In this document: positions 40,525-48,437 of the stretch, piece by piece | How the letters are laid out: the number at the start of each line of letters is the position of its first letter | Position numbering within the stretch: position 1 is the stretch's first letter | From: Lachnospiraceae bacterium | Lineage (GTDB): Bacteria; Bacillota; Clostridia; Lachnospirales; Lachnospiraceae | DNA: 64,000 nucleotides | Direction: 5' to 3' | NCBI GenBank assembly: GCA_910574805.1 | Contig: CAJTCV010000009.1 | Span: 124,001 to 188,000 of the forward strand | Made by a program: the position numbers and the translations under genes | The notes under the pieces: model-generated | Told to the model about the DNA's origin: nothing | What the model saw: only the letters and a program-made list of their open reading frames with translations | The model's database searches: none

Positions 40525-42936
40525 CTAAGCTCCTATGAGTGTTCTGCTGATGATCTCATCCTGAATATCCTTATCCAGTTCCACGAAAAAGGCGCTGTAC
40601 CCTGCCACCCGAACCACCAGGCTCCGGTATTTCTCCGGATGCTTCTGGGCCTCCACCAGTTTCTCCGGTGACAGAATATTGAACTGAATATGCATCCCGT
40701 TCATGGAAAAATACGCCCGGATCAGACTCACCAGCTTCTGTCTGTCCGCATCGGTCTTCAGGATCGTGGGCATGAACTTCAGATTGAAGTTCACACCGTT
40801 GGATGCCAGACGGTGAGGAATCTTCGCCACGGATTTCGCGGCTGCCGTGGGCCCCAGAAGGTCCATGCCGTGCTTGGGAGAGACGCCCCCGTCTCCCAGA
40901 GGCGTCCCCGCCTCGCGGCCGCTGGGAAGCGCACACACCTGTCTGCCAAGCGGCGTGTTGGACGACAGACAGAACAGCCCCGGCCGGTATCTTCCTCCGC
41001 CCGGACTGGTGTATCCGCGCACGCATCTGCAGTACTGCTCTCCCGCCCAGGCCGCCATCTGATCCGCCTCTTCCAGATCATTGCCGTATTTGGGCGCCTT
41101 ATTTAAAAGAACGTGCCGCAGCAGCGGATTCGCTTCAAAGTTCGTCCGCATCCCTTCCAGAAGCTCCTCTTTGCTCACCCGTTTTTCCTCAAACACCAGC
41201 TTTTTGATGGCTGTCAGAGAATCTCCCACATCTGCCACGCCTACTCCCTGAACCCCGGTAAAATCATATTTTGCACCGCCTCTGGTGCAGTCCCGCCCAG
41301 ATTCCATACAGCCGTCCAGCAGCATGGAGCAGTAGATATGAGGACCATAGTCCGCATGAAGCTTTTCGATGGCGTTCAGAGAGCTCACCATCATTTTCAC
41401 AAAATATTCCACCTGTGCCTCGTATGCCTTCTGAACCTGCTCAAAGGAATCAAAATCTTCAAATTTTCCGGTCTTCGGCCCCATCTGCCGGCCGGACATC
41501 TGACATACCCCGTCAAACATGGCCAGCTCCAGGCATTTGGCCAGGTTAAAATAGCATGCATTGGTCCGTCCCATGGTATTTCCGTAGGGCGTGGGCTCCA
41601 CACAGCCGACAATCGCATAATTTCTGGCGTCTTCCAGACTGATGCCGTCCTCCTGCAGCGCCTCTATGATAATATCGTCATTAAAAAACGGCAGCTTTCC
41701 GCCCTCTTTCTCCACAAGGATCTCAATGACCCGTTTCATAAAACGGTCCGGATTCCTGGAGGACAGACGGATGCTCGTATTGGGCTCCGAATTAAATACA
41801 GACTTCTCGGCTTCCAGACACAGATAGCTCAGCTCGTTCACTGCATCCTCGCCCTCTGCATTCACACCTCCCAGCACAAAATTGACGGTGGTGGCGAAGC
41901 CTCCGTTATTTCTCGCACTGGAATAGGTCCCTGCCTTAATGATGTCGCTGTGTTTGACCCAGAGGGCTTCCAGAAGCTCCCGGGCCTCTTCCTTTACAAG
42001 AACGCCACTGTCCAGATCCCTTCTATAATAAGGATAAAAGATCTGATCCACTCTGCCGCCGGAGATGGCGGAACCATTCTGGCCGCAGTAATCGATCAGG
42101 ATACTGAACCAGTAGGACTGCAGCGCTTCATAAAACGTATCTGCCGGTTCAAAGGGAACCTTCCGGCAGTTGGCGGCAATCAGCAGAAGCTCTTTCTTCC
42201 TGCGTCCGTCCTTCTCTGCCTCCGCCATATGTTCCGCCAGTTCTGCAAAACGGTTCTGGAAGACGCGGATGCCGTCGCACAGGATCACCACAGACTGATA
42301 GAAATTCTTCTTCTCCGTCAGTTCCGGATCCATGAGGTCCAGCTTTTCCAGATACGCTTCGGCTTCCTTTCGGATCCCGCCAAAGCCCACCTTCAGCACC
42401 TTTTCGATATTGGGCAGATAATGCCCGTATCCGCTCCTGGTACGACTCAGCGGATTGAACGTCCGGTAGGGAGAGTCCAGCACCTCCATGATCTTCTCAT
42501 CAATGTAGTATCTGGACCGGTCGCCGGTGCACCGGTTCTCCCAGTAGGGGTAGATCTCCTCCAGCAGATATTTCTTGTCTTCCTCGCTGATCTGAAGCGT
42601 ATCCACCTTCCGCACGGGCATCAGGTCCAGCTCCTTCTCATCAAAGGTCCCGAATTCCGGAAAGATCAGAGCCGCCCGCGCCCTGGAGCCGTGATTTCCC
42701 ACAATCAGCTCTTCCTCATCAATAAATATAGTCATCTGTTCCAGCATATCCTTCAGAGCGATGGCGCGTCGCATGACAAAGGGCATCCCTTCCGTACGTT
42801 TATAACTCTCTGTAATGATCCCCGCCCGTTCCACACAGATGGAGGGCACCACCGAACGCATGGCATGATTTAAAAATTCCGTCCGTTTCTCTCTGTCCAT
42901 TCCTTCCGGAAGCAGTTTCTTCTTTTTCTCTGACAT
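40525..42936 (-). CDS. Glycyl radical enzyme of unassigned specificity
   Basis: An 803-residue enzyme of the pyruvate formate-lyase/diol dehydratase superfamily. It keeps the thiyl Cys445 and general-base Glu447 in AIVGCVEPTPYG and the radical Gly779 in VVRVAGYSAF, plus His172 in SGYGHYLPN. Relative to B12-independent glycerol dehydratase, the substrate pair His281-Ser282 is replaced by Ser289-Ala290 (NGSAISGGRVDQ) and the Asp447 position by Asn459 (GRTNACYFN). It is therefore not an ordinary diol dehydratase; HypD, CutC and isethionate lyase are also not evident. A sugar-linked dehydration or C-X cleavage is likely. GGAGG lies 10 bases before the ATG. It heads an operon with its activase, a PHP protein and a zinc dehydrogenase. 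Confidence 0.93.
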   Translation of the reverse strand: MSEKKKKLLPEGMDREKRTEFLNHAMRSVVPSICVERAGIITESYKRTEGMPFVMRRAIALKDMLEQMTIFIDEEELIVGNHGSRARAALIFPEFGTFDEKELDLMPVRKVDTLQISEEDKKYLLEEIYPYWENRCTGDRSRYYIDEKIMEVLDSPYRTFNPLSRTRSGYGHYLPNIEKVLKVGFGGIRKEAEAYLEKLDLMDPELTEKKNFYQSVVILCDGIRVFQNRFAELAEHMAEAEKDGRRKKELLLIAANCRKVPFEPADTFYEALQSYWFSILIDYCGQNGSAISGGRVDQIFYPYYRRDLDSGVLVKEEARELLEALWVKHSDIIKAGTYSSARNNGGFATTVNFVLGGVNAEGEDAVNELSYLCLEAEKSVFNSEPNTSIRLSSRNPDRFMKRVIEILVEKEGGKLPFFNDDIIIEALQEDGISLEDARNYAIVGCVEPTPYGNTMGRTNACYFNLAKCLELAMFDGVCQMSGRQMGPKTGKFEDFDSFEQVQKAYEAQVEYFVKMMVSSLNAIEKLHADYGPHIYCSMLLDGCMESGRDCTRGGAKYDFTGVQGVGVADVGDSLTAIKKLVFEEKRVSKEELLEGMRTNFEANPLLRHVLLNKAPKYGNDLEEADQMAAWAGEQYCRCVRGYTSPGGGRYRPGLFCLSSNTPLGRQVCALPSGREAGTPLGDGGVSPKHGMDLLGPTAAAKSVAKIPHRLASNGVNFNLKFMPTILKTDADRQKLVSLIRAYFSMNGMHIQFNILSPEKLVEAQKHPEKYRSLVVRVAGYSAFFVELDKDIQDEIISRTLIGA

Positions 42937-42964
42937 CTTTAAGCAACCTCCTTACAGCATGTTC

Positions 42965-42992
42965 TGTTTCTGCTTCCATAGTAACAGAAACA
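42965..42992. promoter_or_regulatory. Inverted repeat upstream of glycyl radical enzyme gene
   Basis: TGTTTCTG at 42965-42972 and CAGAAACA at 42985-42992, an 8-base inverted repeat with a 12-base gap. It is 29 bases upstream of the enzyme ATG and 43 bases from the stop of a DeoR gene, whose protein is the obvious candidate to bind it. Confidence 0.6.
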
Positions 42993-43026
42993 AAAAAAGA
43001 GGCAATCGCACTTTGCCTCTTTTTTA
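42992..43026. terminator. Terminator between deoR-type gene and glycyl radical operon
   Basis: AAAAAAAGAGGCAA pairs with TTGCCTCTTTTTT. It begins 10 bases after the DeoR stop and is symmetric enough to work both ways. The glycyl radical enzyme operon therefore probably has its own promoter downstream. Confidence 0.85.
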
Positions 43027-43035
43027 TGATTTCTG

Positions 43036-43842
43036 TCACTGTTCCGAACATCTTTCCGGTATTTGTTTCGTTTCCGAACTTTTTGTAAATACCTTTATGT
43101 TTTTCTTCCGGGCCTCCGCCAGCACTTCCGGATCCGCCTTCTGGTCCGTAATAATCGCCTCAGGGGCATCCGCCGGACACAGAAGCGACATATAGGTCTT
43201 TCCAAACTTGCTGCTGTCCGCAAGGATATAGTTCCTTTTGCTGATCTCCATCATCCGCTGCTTGATCTTCTGCTGAGGATAGCCGGTCAGTGTGATGCCC
43301 GATGCAAGATCTACCCCGTTGACTCCGATAAATGCCCGGTCCGCCCGGAGCTTTCCCAACTGGGCATATGCCGTGCTGCCCTCCGTGGCTGCCAGATTGC
43401 ACGCCACCTCCCCGCCGATCATAATCAGCTCCACATGGGTATGGTCCAGAAGCTTTTCCGCCAGAAGAATGGAATTGGTAATAACCTTCACCTTTTTCTC
43501 CGGCTCAGCTGAGATGGCAGAAGCCATATGCATGCAGGTGGAAGCATCATCAATGATGATCGTCTCCCCATCCTGCACACATCCGTACGCGGTCCTGGCG
43601 ATCTCCATCTTCTCGTGCAGCCTCCGGTAGAGCGCCTCCTTCACATTATTGCGGACAAAATTGCTGCCGATCCGTACAGCGCCTCCATGAATCCGCCTCA
43701 AAAGTCCCCTCTCATCCAGATGCTTCAGATCCCTGCGCAGCGTCACCTCTGTACACCCAAGAGATCTGCTCAGCTCGCTGACCTTCACATAGCCGTCATG
43801 ATCCAGCTTCTCCAGTATCTTTCTCTCCCGCTCCCGGTCCAT
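43036..43842 (-). CDS. DeoR-family transcriptional regulator
   Basis: A 268-residue regulator with an N-terminal winged helix (KILEKLDHDGYVKVSELSRS, VTLRRDLKHLDERGLLRRIHGGAV) and a DeoRC sensor domain, which binds sugar phosphates (IIDDASTCMHMASAI, SSKFGKTYMSLL). It is the last gene of the transcript with the tautomerase-like, DUF218 and PfkB genes, and is followed by a terminator and then by the glycyl radical enzyme operon, which it probably represses. Its inducer is likely a phosphorylated intermediate of that pathway, by family. Confidence 0.94.
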   Translation of the reverse strand: MDRERERKILEKLDHDGYVKVSELSRSLGCTEVTLRRDLKHLDERGLLRRIHGGAVRIGSNFVRNNVKEALYRRLHEKMEIARTAYGCVQDGETIIIDDASTCMHMASAISAEPEKKVKVITNSILLAEKLLDHTHVELIMIGGEVACNLAATEGSTAYAQLGKLRADRAFIGVNGVDLASGITLTGYPQQKIKQRMMEISKRNYILADSSKFGKTYMSLLCPADAPEAIITDQKADPEVLAEARKKNIKVFTKSSETKQIPERCSEQ

Positions 43843-43857
43843 GGCTCCATTCCCCTT

Positions 43858-44202
43858 TCATGAATTCCGGTAATCGCATCCCCATGCATCCGCCGTCTCA
43901 TAAGTAATGTATACATGTTCCCCCGGAATATGCAGAATCTGTCCGTACAGCCCGCATATTTCCTTTGTAAAATCCAGATACGCCTGCTTTTCCTGTTCCC
44001 CGAACAGATGCACCTGTACACAGGCAATCGGAAACTGACAGCTTCCCTGATAATACATACAGCACTCCTCCGAAAACCGGAGCATCAGGCCGTGCTCTGA
44101 TTTTCCTTCAAATATGGAGATCGCCTTTCCCAGTCCTTCTTTGAGGCGGCTTCTTTGTTCTTCTGTAATTTTCACGGACACGTTTGAATGTATATATGGC
44201 AT
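43858..44202 (-). CDS. MIF/tautomerase-superfamily protein
   Basis: A 114-residue protein of the macrophage-migration-inhibitory-factor fold: it begins MPYIHSNVSVKITEEQRSRL, keeping the N-terminal Pro that acts as catalytic base after Met removal, and has LGKAISIFEGKSEHGLMLRF as in this family. Such bacterial enzymes tautomerise keto-enol acids or related compounds. It lies between the DUF218 and DeoR genes with 15-39 base gaps. AAAGGAG precedes the ATG. A role in tautomerising a keto sugar intermediate is possible; nothing more specific can be read. Confidence 0.82.
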   Translation of the reverse strand: MPYIHSNVSVKITEEQRSRLKEGLGKAISIFEGKSEHGLMLRFSEECCMYYQGSCQFPIACVQVHLFGEQEKQAYLDFTKEICGLYGQILHIPGEHVYITYETADAWGCDYRNS

Positions 44203-44241
44203 CTTTTTCTCCTTTCCATCTGATCCTCCGGCTCTGCCCGG

Positions 44242-44988
44242 TCAGCATCTTCTGTGTGCGCCGGTCTCTGTTTCGTACAGCCATTCAAAGGCCTCCTCCA
44301 CTGCCTCCGGAATGTCCACATGACCGATAAATCCCGCCCCCCTGGGGCCGTATCCCTTTTCATCGTCCCGGAGCCGCCGGACCTCCCCCAGCAAAAGCTC
44401 CAGAAACCGCTCCCGGCCCCATATACCGGCCTCTGCATCCTTGCAGGGCAGAAAAGGAGCATAGCTCAGGATCCTGGAAGACTCCGGCAGCGCCTTTTTC
44501 AGGGACATACAGCTCCTTCTCTGCATCAGCGGATCCTGCATCAAAATAAGCCGCTCCATGGGGATGCCCCGTTCTTCCAGCTTTTTTCTCCCATTCTCTG
44601 CGTTCTCTCCGCAGTTGGAGGATGTGGTATCCAGGACAATCCTGTCCCGGGGGATCTTATGGATCCGGACCGCAATCTGTACATAGAGCTCCGCTTCCGA
44701 ACCCTCCCTCCGGCACTCCCGATACCTCTCATCTGCTTCCATCCTGCCCCGCAGGAGCTCCGTAGAATGTCCGGTCCCGCCGCAGAACAGAAGCCACGGC
44801 GCAAGCCCTTCCTTCCATGCCCTGCACCCGGCCTCCGCCACCTCAGGGAGATCATTGCCAAACACAAGGATCGCATCCGCCGTCTTCCCCTGAAAATACT
44901 CTTTTACCCGGGAAAGCTCCAGCCGTTCCACGTCCCGGTACGCCAGAAAGTCTGCAATCCTACGTACAGCCTCTTCATATCTCCCCAT
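44242..44988 (-). CDS. DUF218 (YdcF/ElyC-like) protein
   Basis: A 248-residue protein of the DUF218 family: ADAILVFGNDLPEVAEAGCRA and APWLLFCGGTGHSTELLRGR, then PRDRIVLDTTSSNCGENAEN and LILMQDPLMQRRSC are its standard signatures. Members bind nucleotide or SAM-like ligands in a Rossmann-like fold. It has no membrane segment, unlike the envelope-associated ElyC and SanA, so it should be cytoplasmic. It overlaps the PfkB gene by 14 bases and uses GGAGG 10 bases upstream of 44988. YdcF-like genes in sugar operons have no settled function. Confidence 0.85.
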   Translation of the reverse strand: MGRYEEAVRRIADFLAYRDVERLELSRVKEYFQGKTADAILVFGNDLPEVAEAGCRAWKEGLAPWLLFCGGTGHSTELLRGRMEADERYRECRREGSEAELYVQIAVRIHKIPRDRIVLDTTSSNCGENAENGRKKLEERGIPMERLILMQDPLMQRRSCMSLKKALPESSRILSYAPFLPCKDAEAGIWGRERFLELLLGEVRRLRDDEKGYGPRGAGFIGHVDIPEAVEEAFEWLYETETGAHRRC

Positions 44989-46054
44989 GCTCTGCGCGCC
45001 TCCATTCCTCCAGAAATCCATACAGCTCTTCCTTCTCTGCCAGTCTTCCATTGCGTACATAAAAGCCCGACGAAGCAGTGCCGAATTCCAGACATTCCCC
45101 GGGCGGCCAGCCCTCCAGCTTTCCGTACACAAATCCCACATTATACGCGTCCCCGGCTCCTGTCGTCAGCACCGGCCGGCTGCAGTAAGGCCCCTTCTGT
45201 TCATAATATCTGCCCTCTTCATAACAGACCGCCCGGTCTACGGGATGGATCGTGACACAGTGGATATCCAGAGCTTCTGCAATCCTCTGTGCTGTTCCTC
45301 CAGGATCCGTCTTTTCCGCTCCGGCACCGGAATCCTGAAGGACCTCCAGAAGCTCCCACGCCTCCTTTTGATTCAGCCCCAGGATCGTCCGGTAACCGCA
45401 TGTCTGAAATTCCCGGATCCAGTTAAGTGCTTCCCTGATATCCTCCGCAGTACGCTTCTGCGGATCCGCCAGATCCAGAAATACCGTCCTGTGCCGTGTA
45501 CCGCTCTTCAGCCCGGGCGTGATCTGCCTGAGAAATCCTTCCCATATTTCATTCATATTCATAATCATGGTCCAGTTGTTGAAACTGATCAGATCCGCTT
45601 TTTCAAACAGAGCGGTCAGATTCTCAAGGCCGACCGCCTGCACCATACAGTCCCAGCTGATCCGGTTCAGGGATGCCAGTTTGGAGCGGATAATCTTTCC
45701 GTCCAGAAATTCCATGGCATCCGTCTGTGCCGGCTCCGCCAGGCACCAGGTACCGGTCCCTTCTGCAAAATCTTCAAACACTGGATGTGGCGACCCGTCT
45801 CCGATACTGCCCAGGTAGGTGATCTGCACGCCCAGATTTTTCAGCCCCTGGGCAAAGATTGGACCATTCCCGCCGATCTTCCGGCTGACCGGCACAATCT
45901 CTACATTGGTACTCAGACCAGCCCCCTGTGCCAACCGATCCGCATATTCCCCTATCGTTTCGATCCGGGTGTACGCGTCGCGGCCGGTCCTCTTGTCCAC
46001 TACATGGACCACTTCATCCACAAAGCCGTCCAGACCAATCACAGCTCTCTTCAT
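44975..46054 (-). CDS. PfkB-family carbohydrate kinase
   Basis: A 359-residue PfkB-family kinase, somewhat longer than typical. It starts MKRAVIGLDGFVDEVVHVV, has the sugar-side GGNGPIFAQGLKNLG, and ends with the signature LTTGAGDAYNVGFVYG. It heads an operon with DUF218, tautomerase-like and DeoR genes. Upstream, a TATAAT -10 and a TGTATCATACA operator place it under the GntR protein encoded divergently. The region-D importer operon also contains a PfkB kinase, so the pathway may involve two successive phosphorylations or two substrates. Confidence 0.9.
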   Translation of the reverse strand: MKRAVIGLDGFVDEVVHVVDKRTGRDAYTRIETIGEYADRLAQGAGLSTNVEIVPVSRKIGGNGPIFAQGLKNLGVQITYLGSIGDGSPHPVFEDFAEGTGTWCLAEPAQTDAMEFLDGKIIRSKLASLNRISWDCMVQAVGLENLTALFEKADLISFNNWTMIMNMNEIWEGFLRQITPGLKSGTRHRTVFLDLADPQKRTAEDIREALNWIREFQTCGYRTILGLNQKEAWELLEVLQDSGAGAEKTDPGGTAQRIAEALDIHCVTIHPVDRAVCYEEGRYYEQKGPYCSRPVLTTGAGDAYNVGFVYGKLEGWPPGECLEFGTASSGFYVRNGRLAEKEELYGFLEEWRRAEHGEI

Positions 46055-46129
46055 TTCTCGTCCCCTCTCTTGAAATTTTCCATAAAATATGATACGATTC
46101 TATCGTTGGTATGGCATTCATGTATCATT

Positions 46130-46156
46130 TGTATCATACATTCCCTATCTATTATA
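46130..46156 (-). promoter_or_regulatory. Promoter element with TGTATCATACA operator
   Basis: TATAAT on the minus strand at 46151-46156 and the palindrome TGTATCATACA at 46130-46140, ten bases downstream of the -10. An extra half-site TGTATCAT lies at 46121-46128. No good -35 is evident. The motif matches those at 30.19 and 37.37 kb. Confidence 0.72.
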
Positions 46157-46250
46157 TCACATTTGGTATGCATCTTCCAGTTCAAAATACGAATGATCCA
46201 AAATGCTTTTTTTATAATCATTTTTTCCGTCCAAATAGCGAGGTATTTAT

Positions 46251-47063
46251 ATGGATAAAACCTATTTTAAGAACACGTTTCATTTTTCTTCTGACACTTC
46301 CGCTCCCCTCTATCTACAGCTTGCATCCTACATCAGGATCCAGATCCAGGCAGGAGTCCTGAAGCCTGGAGACAAAATGATCGCAGAAAACGATCTGTGC
46401 GAGATCCTGAACGTGAGCCGCACAACAATCCGGCAGTGCATGAACCAGCTTACCGAGGAAGGGCATATTGTCCGTTACCGTGGAAAGGGGTCCTTTATCG
46501 CAGACCAGAAGCTGAAGCGTCCCATCAGCTATCTGTATGATTTTACCGAAAACATGCTCCGGCTGGGGGCATCGCCCACCTCGGAAGTGCTGATCTCTGA
46601 AGTAACCGAACCGGCGGATGATACCATACTCTCCACACTGCAGATGCCCATGGGACAGACCAGGGCATTTCATCTGCTCCGGCTGCGCTGTGCCAACGGC
46701 GATCCGATCCTGCTGGAGAACACCTATATTCCTTACTATCTGTGCCCGGGTATTGAACAGTACAGTTTTTCCAACACCTCGCTCTATCACACGCTGACAG
46801 AGCGGTACGGCCTGAATCTGTATCATGCCAACGAGACCATTGAAGCAATTATTATTAACAAAGAACATTCTGATATGCTCAAATGCAGCCCCAGAGTCCC
46901 CGGATATAATATTACCCGCATCTCCCATCTGGATTCAGGATATGTATTTGAATACACCACTTCCGTCACACGGGCGGACAAATGTGTGTTCCAGCTGGAT
47001 CTGTATAAGAACAGCAGCTCCAACAAGAATCCCATTGATTTTCATCGGCAGATCAGTCTGTAG
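46251..47063 (+). CDS. GntR-family regulator with UTRA domain
   Basis: A 270-residue regulator. A winged helix at about residues 18-85 (PLYLQLASYIRIQIQAGVLK, then VSRTTIRQCMNQLTEEG) is followed by a UTRA ligand domain (RAFHLLRLRCANGDPILLEN). GAGG lies 7 bases before the ATG. It is divergent from the PfkB operon, and the intergenic TGTATCATACA is its probable site. The same 11-base palindrome at the promoters of the 30.2 kb dehydrogenase and 37.3 kb importer suggests that it coordinates all of region D. The effector is probably a sugar phosphate by family. Confidence 0.94.
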   Translation: MDKTYFKNTFHFSSDTSAPLYLQLASYIRIQIQAGVLKPGDKMIAENDLCEILNVSRTTIRQCMNQLTEEGHIVRYRGKGSFIADQKLKRPISYLYDFTENMLRLGASPTSEVLISEVTEPADDTILSTLQMPMGQTRAFHLLRLRCANGDPILLENTYIPYYLCPGIEQYSFSNTSLYHTLTERYGLNLYHANETIEAIIINKEHSDMLKCSPRVPGYNITRISHLDSGYVFEYTTSVTRADKCVFQLDLYKNSSSNKNPIDFHRQISL

Positions 47064-47069
47064 ACAAAA

Positions 47070-47120
47070 GAGGGCTGCTGCAGAACCCACCTTTGTCTGT
47101 GCGTCCTGCGGCAGCCCTCT
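47070..47120. terminator. Terminator between gntR-type and symporter genes
   Basis: AGAGGGCTGCTGCAG pairs with CTGCGGCAGCCCTCT; on the minus strand the stem is followed by TTTTGTC. It mainly ends the symporter transcript but may also stop the regulator transcript. Confidence 0.75.
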
Positions 47121-47163
47121 GCAGTCTGTTCCGGATCAGCCGATCCGGAATTTTAATAAGCGG

Positions 47164-48333
47164 TCAGTTTCCCACATGATGCTTCTTCGCATATCCGGTC
47201 AGTATAAGAGTCAGTGCCCCGTCGCCGGTCACGTTGCATGCCGTGCCGAAGCTGTCCTGGAGTGCGAAGATCGTGAGCATCAGGGCAGTCCCTGTATCGT
47301 CAAAGAGCAGAATGCCCGTGATCAGTCCCAGAGACGCCATGACGGTCCCTCCGGGCACGCCGGGCGCTCCGATGGCAAAGATGCCCAGAAGCAGGCAGAA
47401 CAGCACCATGGTCCCCGGAGACGGCATGCTGCCGTAGAAGATCCGGGATATGGTCATGACAAAGAATACCTCCGTCAGCACCGAACCGCACAGATGGATG
47501 TTGGCAAACAGCGGAATACCGAAGCTCACCATATCTTCCCGAAGCACGGAAGATTTTCGCGCGCACCGGAGCGCCACCGCCAGGGTCGCCGCAGAGGACA
47601 TGGTTCCCACCGCTGTGAGATAGGCCGGACCATAGTGCTTCACCACCTCCATGGGATTGTCACCGGAATAGATCCCCGCCAGAAAATACAGAAGCGCCAT
47701 CCAGATATAATGGCCGATCATAACGATCACAATGACTTTCAGAAATACCGGAAGCTGACGGGTGATAGTGCCCTCATAGGACAGTCCGCAGAAGGTACAG
47801 GCGATGAAGACAGGCAGCACAGGAATGATGACCTTTGTCACGATCTGCAGTACGATCTGCTGAAATTCCTCCAGGATCCCGGCTGTCCGGTCTGCGCCGG
47901 TCCAGGTGACGCCCAGGCCCAGGAAGATCGAGAACACCAATGCGCTCATGACGCTCATGATCTGCGGGATCTCCAGCTGGAAGAGGACCTCCGGCAGCTC
48001 CTTCAGTCCTTCCGCCGAGGTCACGATGGACAGATGCGGGATAAGTCCATAACCCGCGCCCATGGCAAAAAATGCGGCGCCGATGGACGACACATAGGCC
48101 AGCACCAGCGCCACGCCCAGCATCCGGGAAGCGTTCTTCCCCAACCTTGTGATGGAAGGCGCGATAAAGCCGATGATGATCAGCGGCACACAGAAGGTGA
48201 TGACCTGACCGATCACCTGTTTCAAGGTAACGATGATGTTCATAAAGACTTCATTGGCGTAAAGTCCCGCCAGGATCCCCAAAACAACCCCCGCCAGAAG
48301 TCTGAATGGAAGACTCTGTAAGATTTTCTTCAT
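47164..48333 (-). CDS. Dicarboxylate/amino acid:cation symporter (DAACS family)
   Basis: A 389-residue membrane transporter of the glutamate/dicarboxylate symporter family (GltP/DctA/SstT). It shows several hydrophobic helices, a serine-bearing re-entrant loop YLTAVGTMSSAATLAVAL, and GAPGVPGGTVMASLGLITGI followed by the substrate-binding helix DSFGTACNVTGDGAL (the Asn and Asp that are conserved). The start at 48333 follows GGGAGGG. It is monocistronic with its own terminator. Serine, glutamate or dicarboxylates are usual substrates; the sequence does not decide. It marks the left edge of the AT-rich cassette. Confidence 0.93.
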   Translation of the reverse strand: MKKILQSLPFRLLAGVVLGILAGLYANEVFMNIIVTLKQVIGQVITFCVPLIIIGFIAPSITRLGKNASRMLGVALVLAYVSSIGAAFFAMGAGYGLIPHLSIVTSAEGLKELPEVLFQLEIPQIMSVMSALVFSIFLGLGVTWTGADRTAGILEEFQQIVLQIVTKVIIPVLPVFIACTFCGLSYEGTITRQLPVFLKVIVIVMIGHYIWMALLYFLAGIYSGDNPMEVVKHYGPAYLTAVGTMSSAATLAVALRCARKSSVLREDMVSFGIPLFANIHLCGSVLTEVFFVMTISRIFYGSMPSPGTMVLFCLLLGIFAIGAPGVPGGTVMASLGLITGILLFDDTGTALMLTIFALQDSFGTACNVTGDGALTLILTGYAKKHHVGN

Positions 48334-48437
48334 TTTTTCTCCCTCCCGGCCCACGGCCGGATTTCTTTTTCATTATAGAAAGACTTACTATATTATAGAT
48401 AATCTATAAGAAAATGATAATAAATACACCAGAAAAT

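Noticed and set aside
41113-42873. 586-codon open frame on the plus strand
   Set aside because: It is the antisense shadow of the glycyl radical enzyme gene. It has no ribosome binding site, no recognisable domain and the sense strand has full family motifs.
40525-42936. Assignment as glycerol/propanediol dehydratase, choline lyase or hydroxyproline dehydratase
   Set aside because: Substrate-binding residues of diol dehydratases are replaced, and no microcompartment, choline, proline or sulfonate genes are adjacent.
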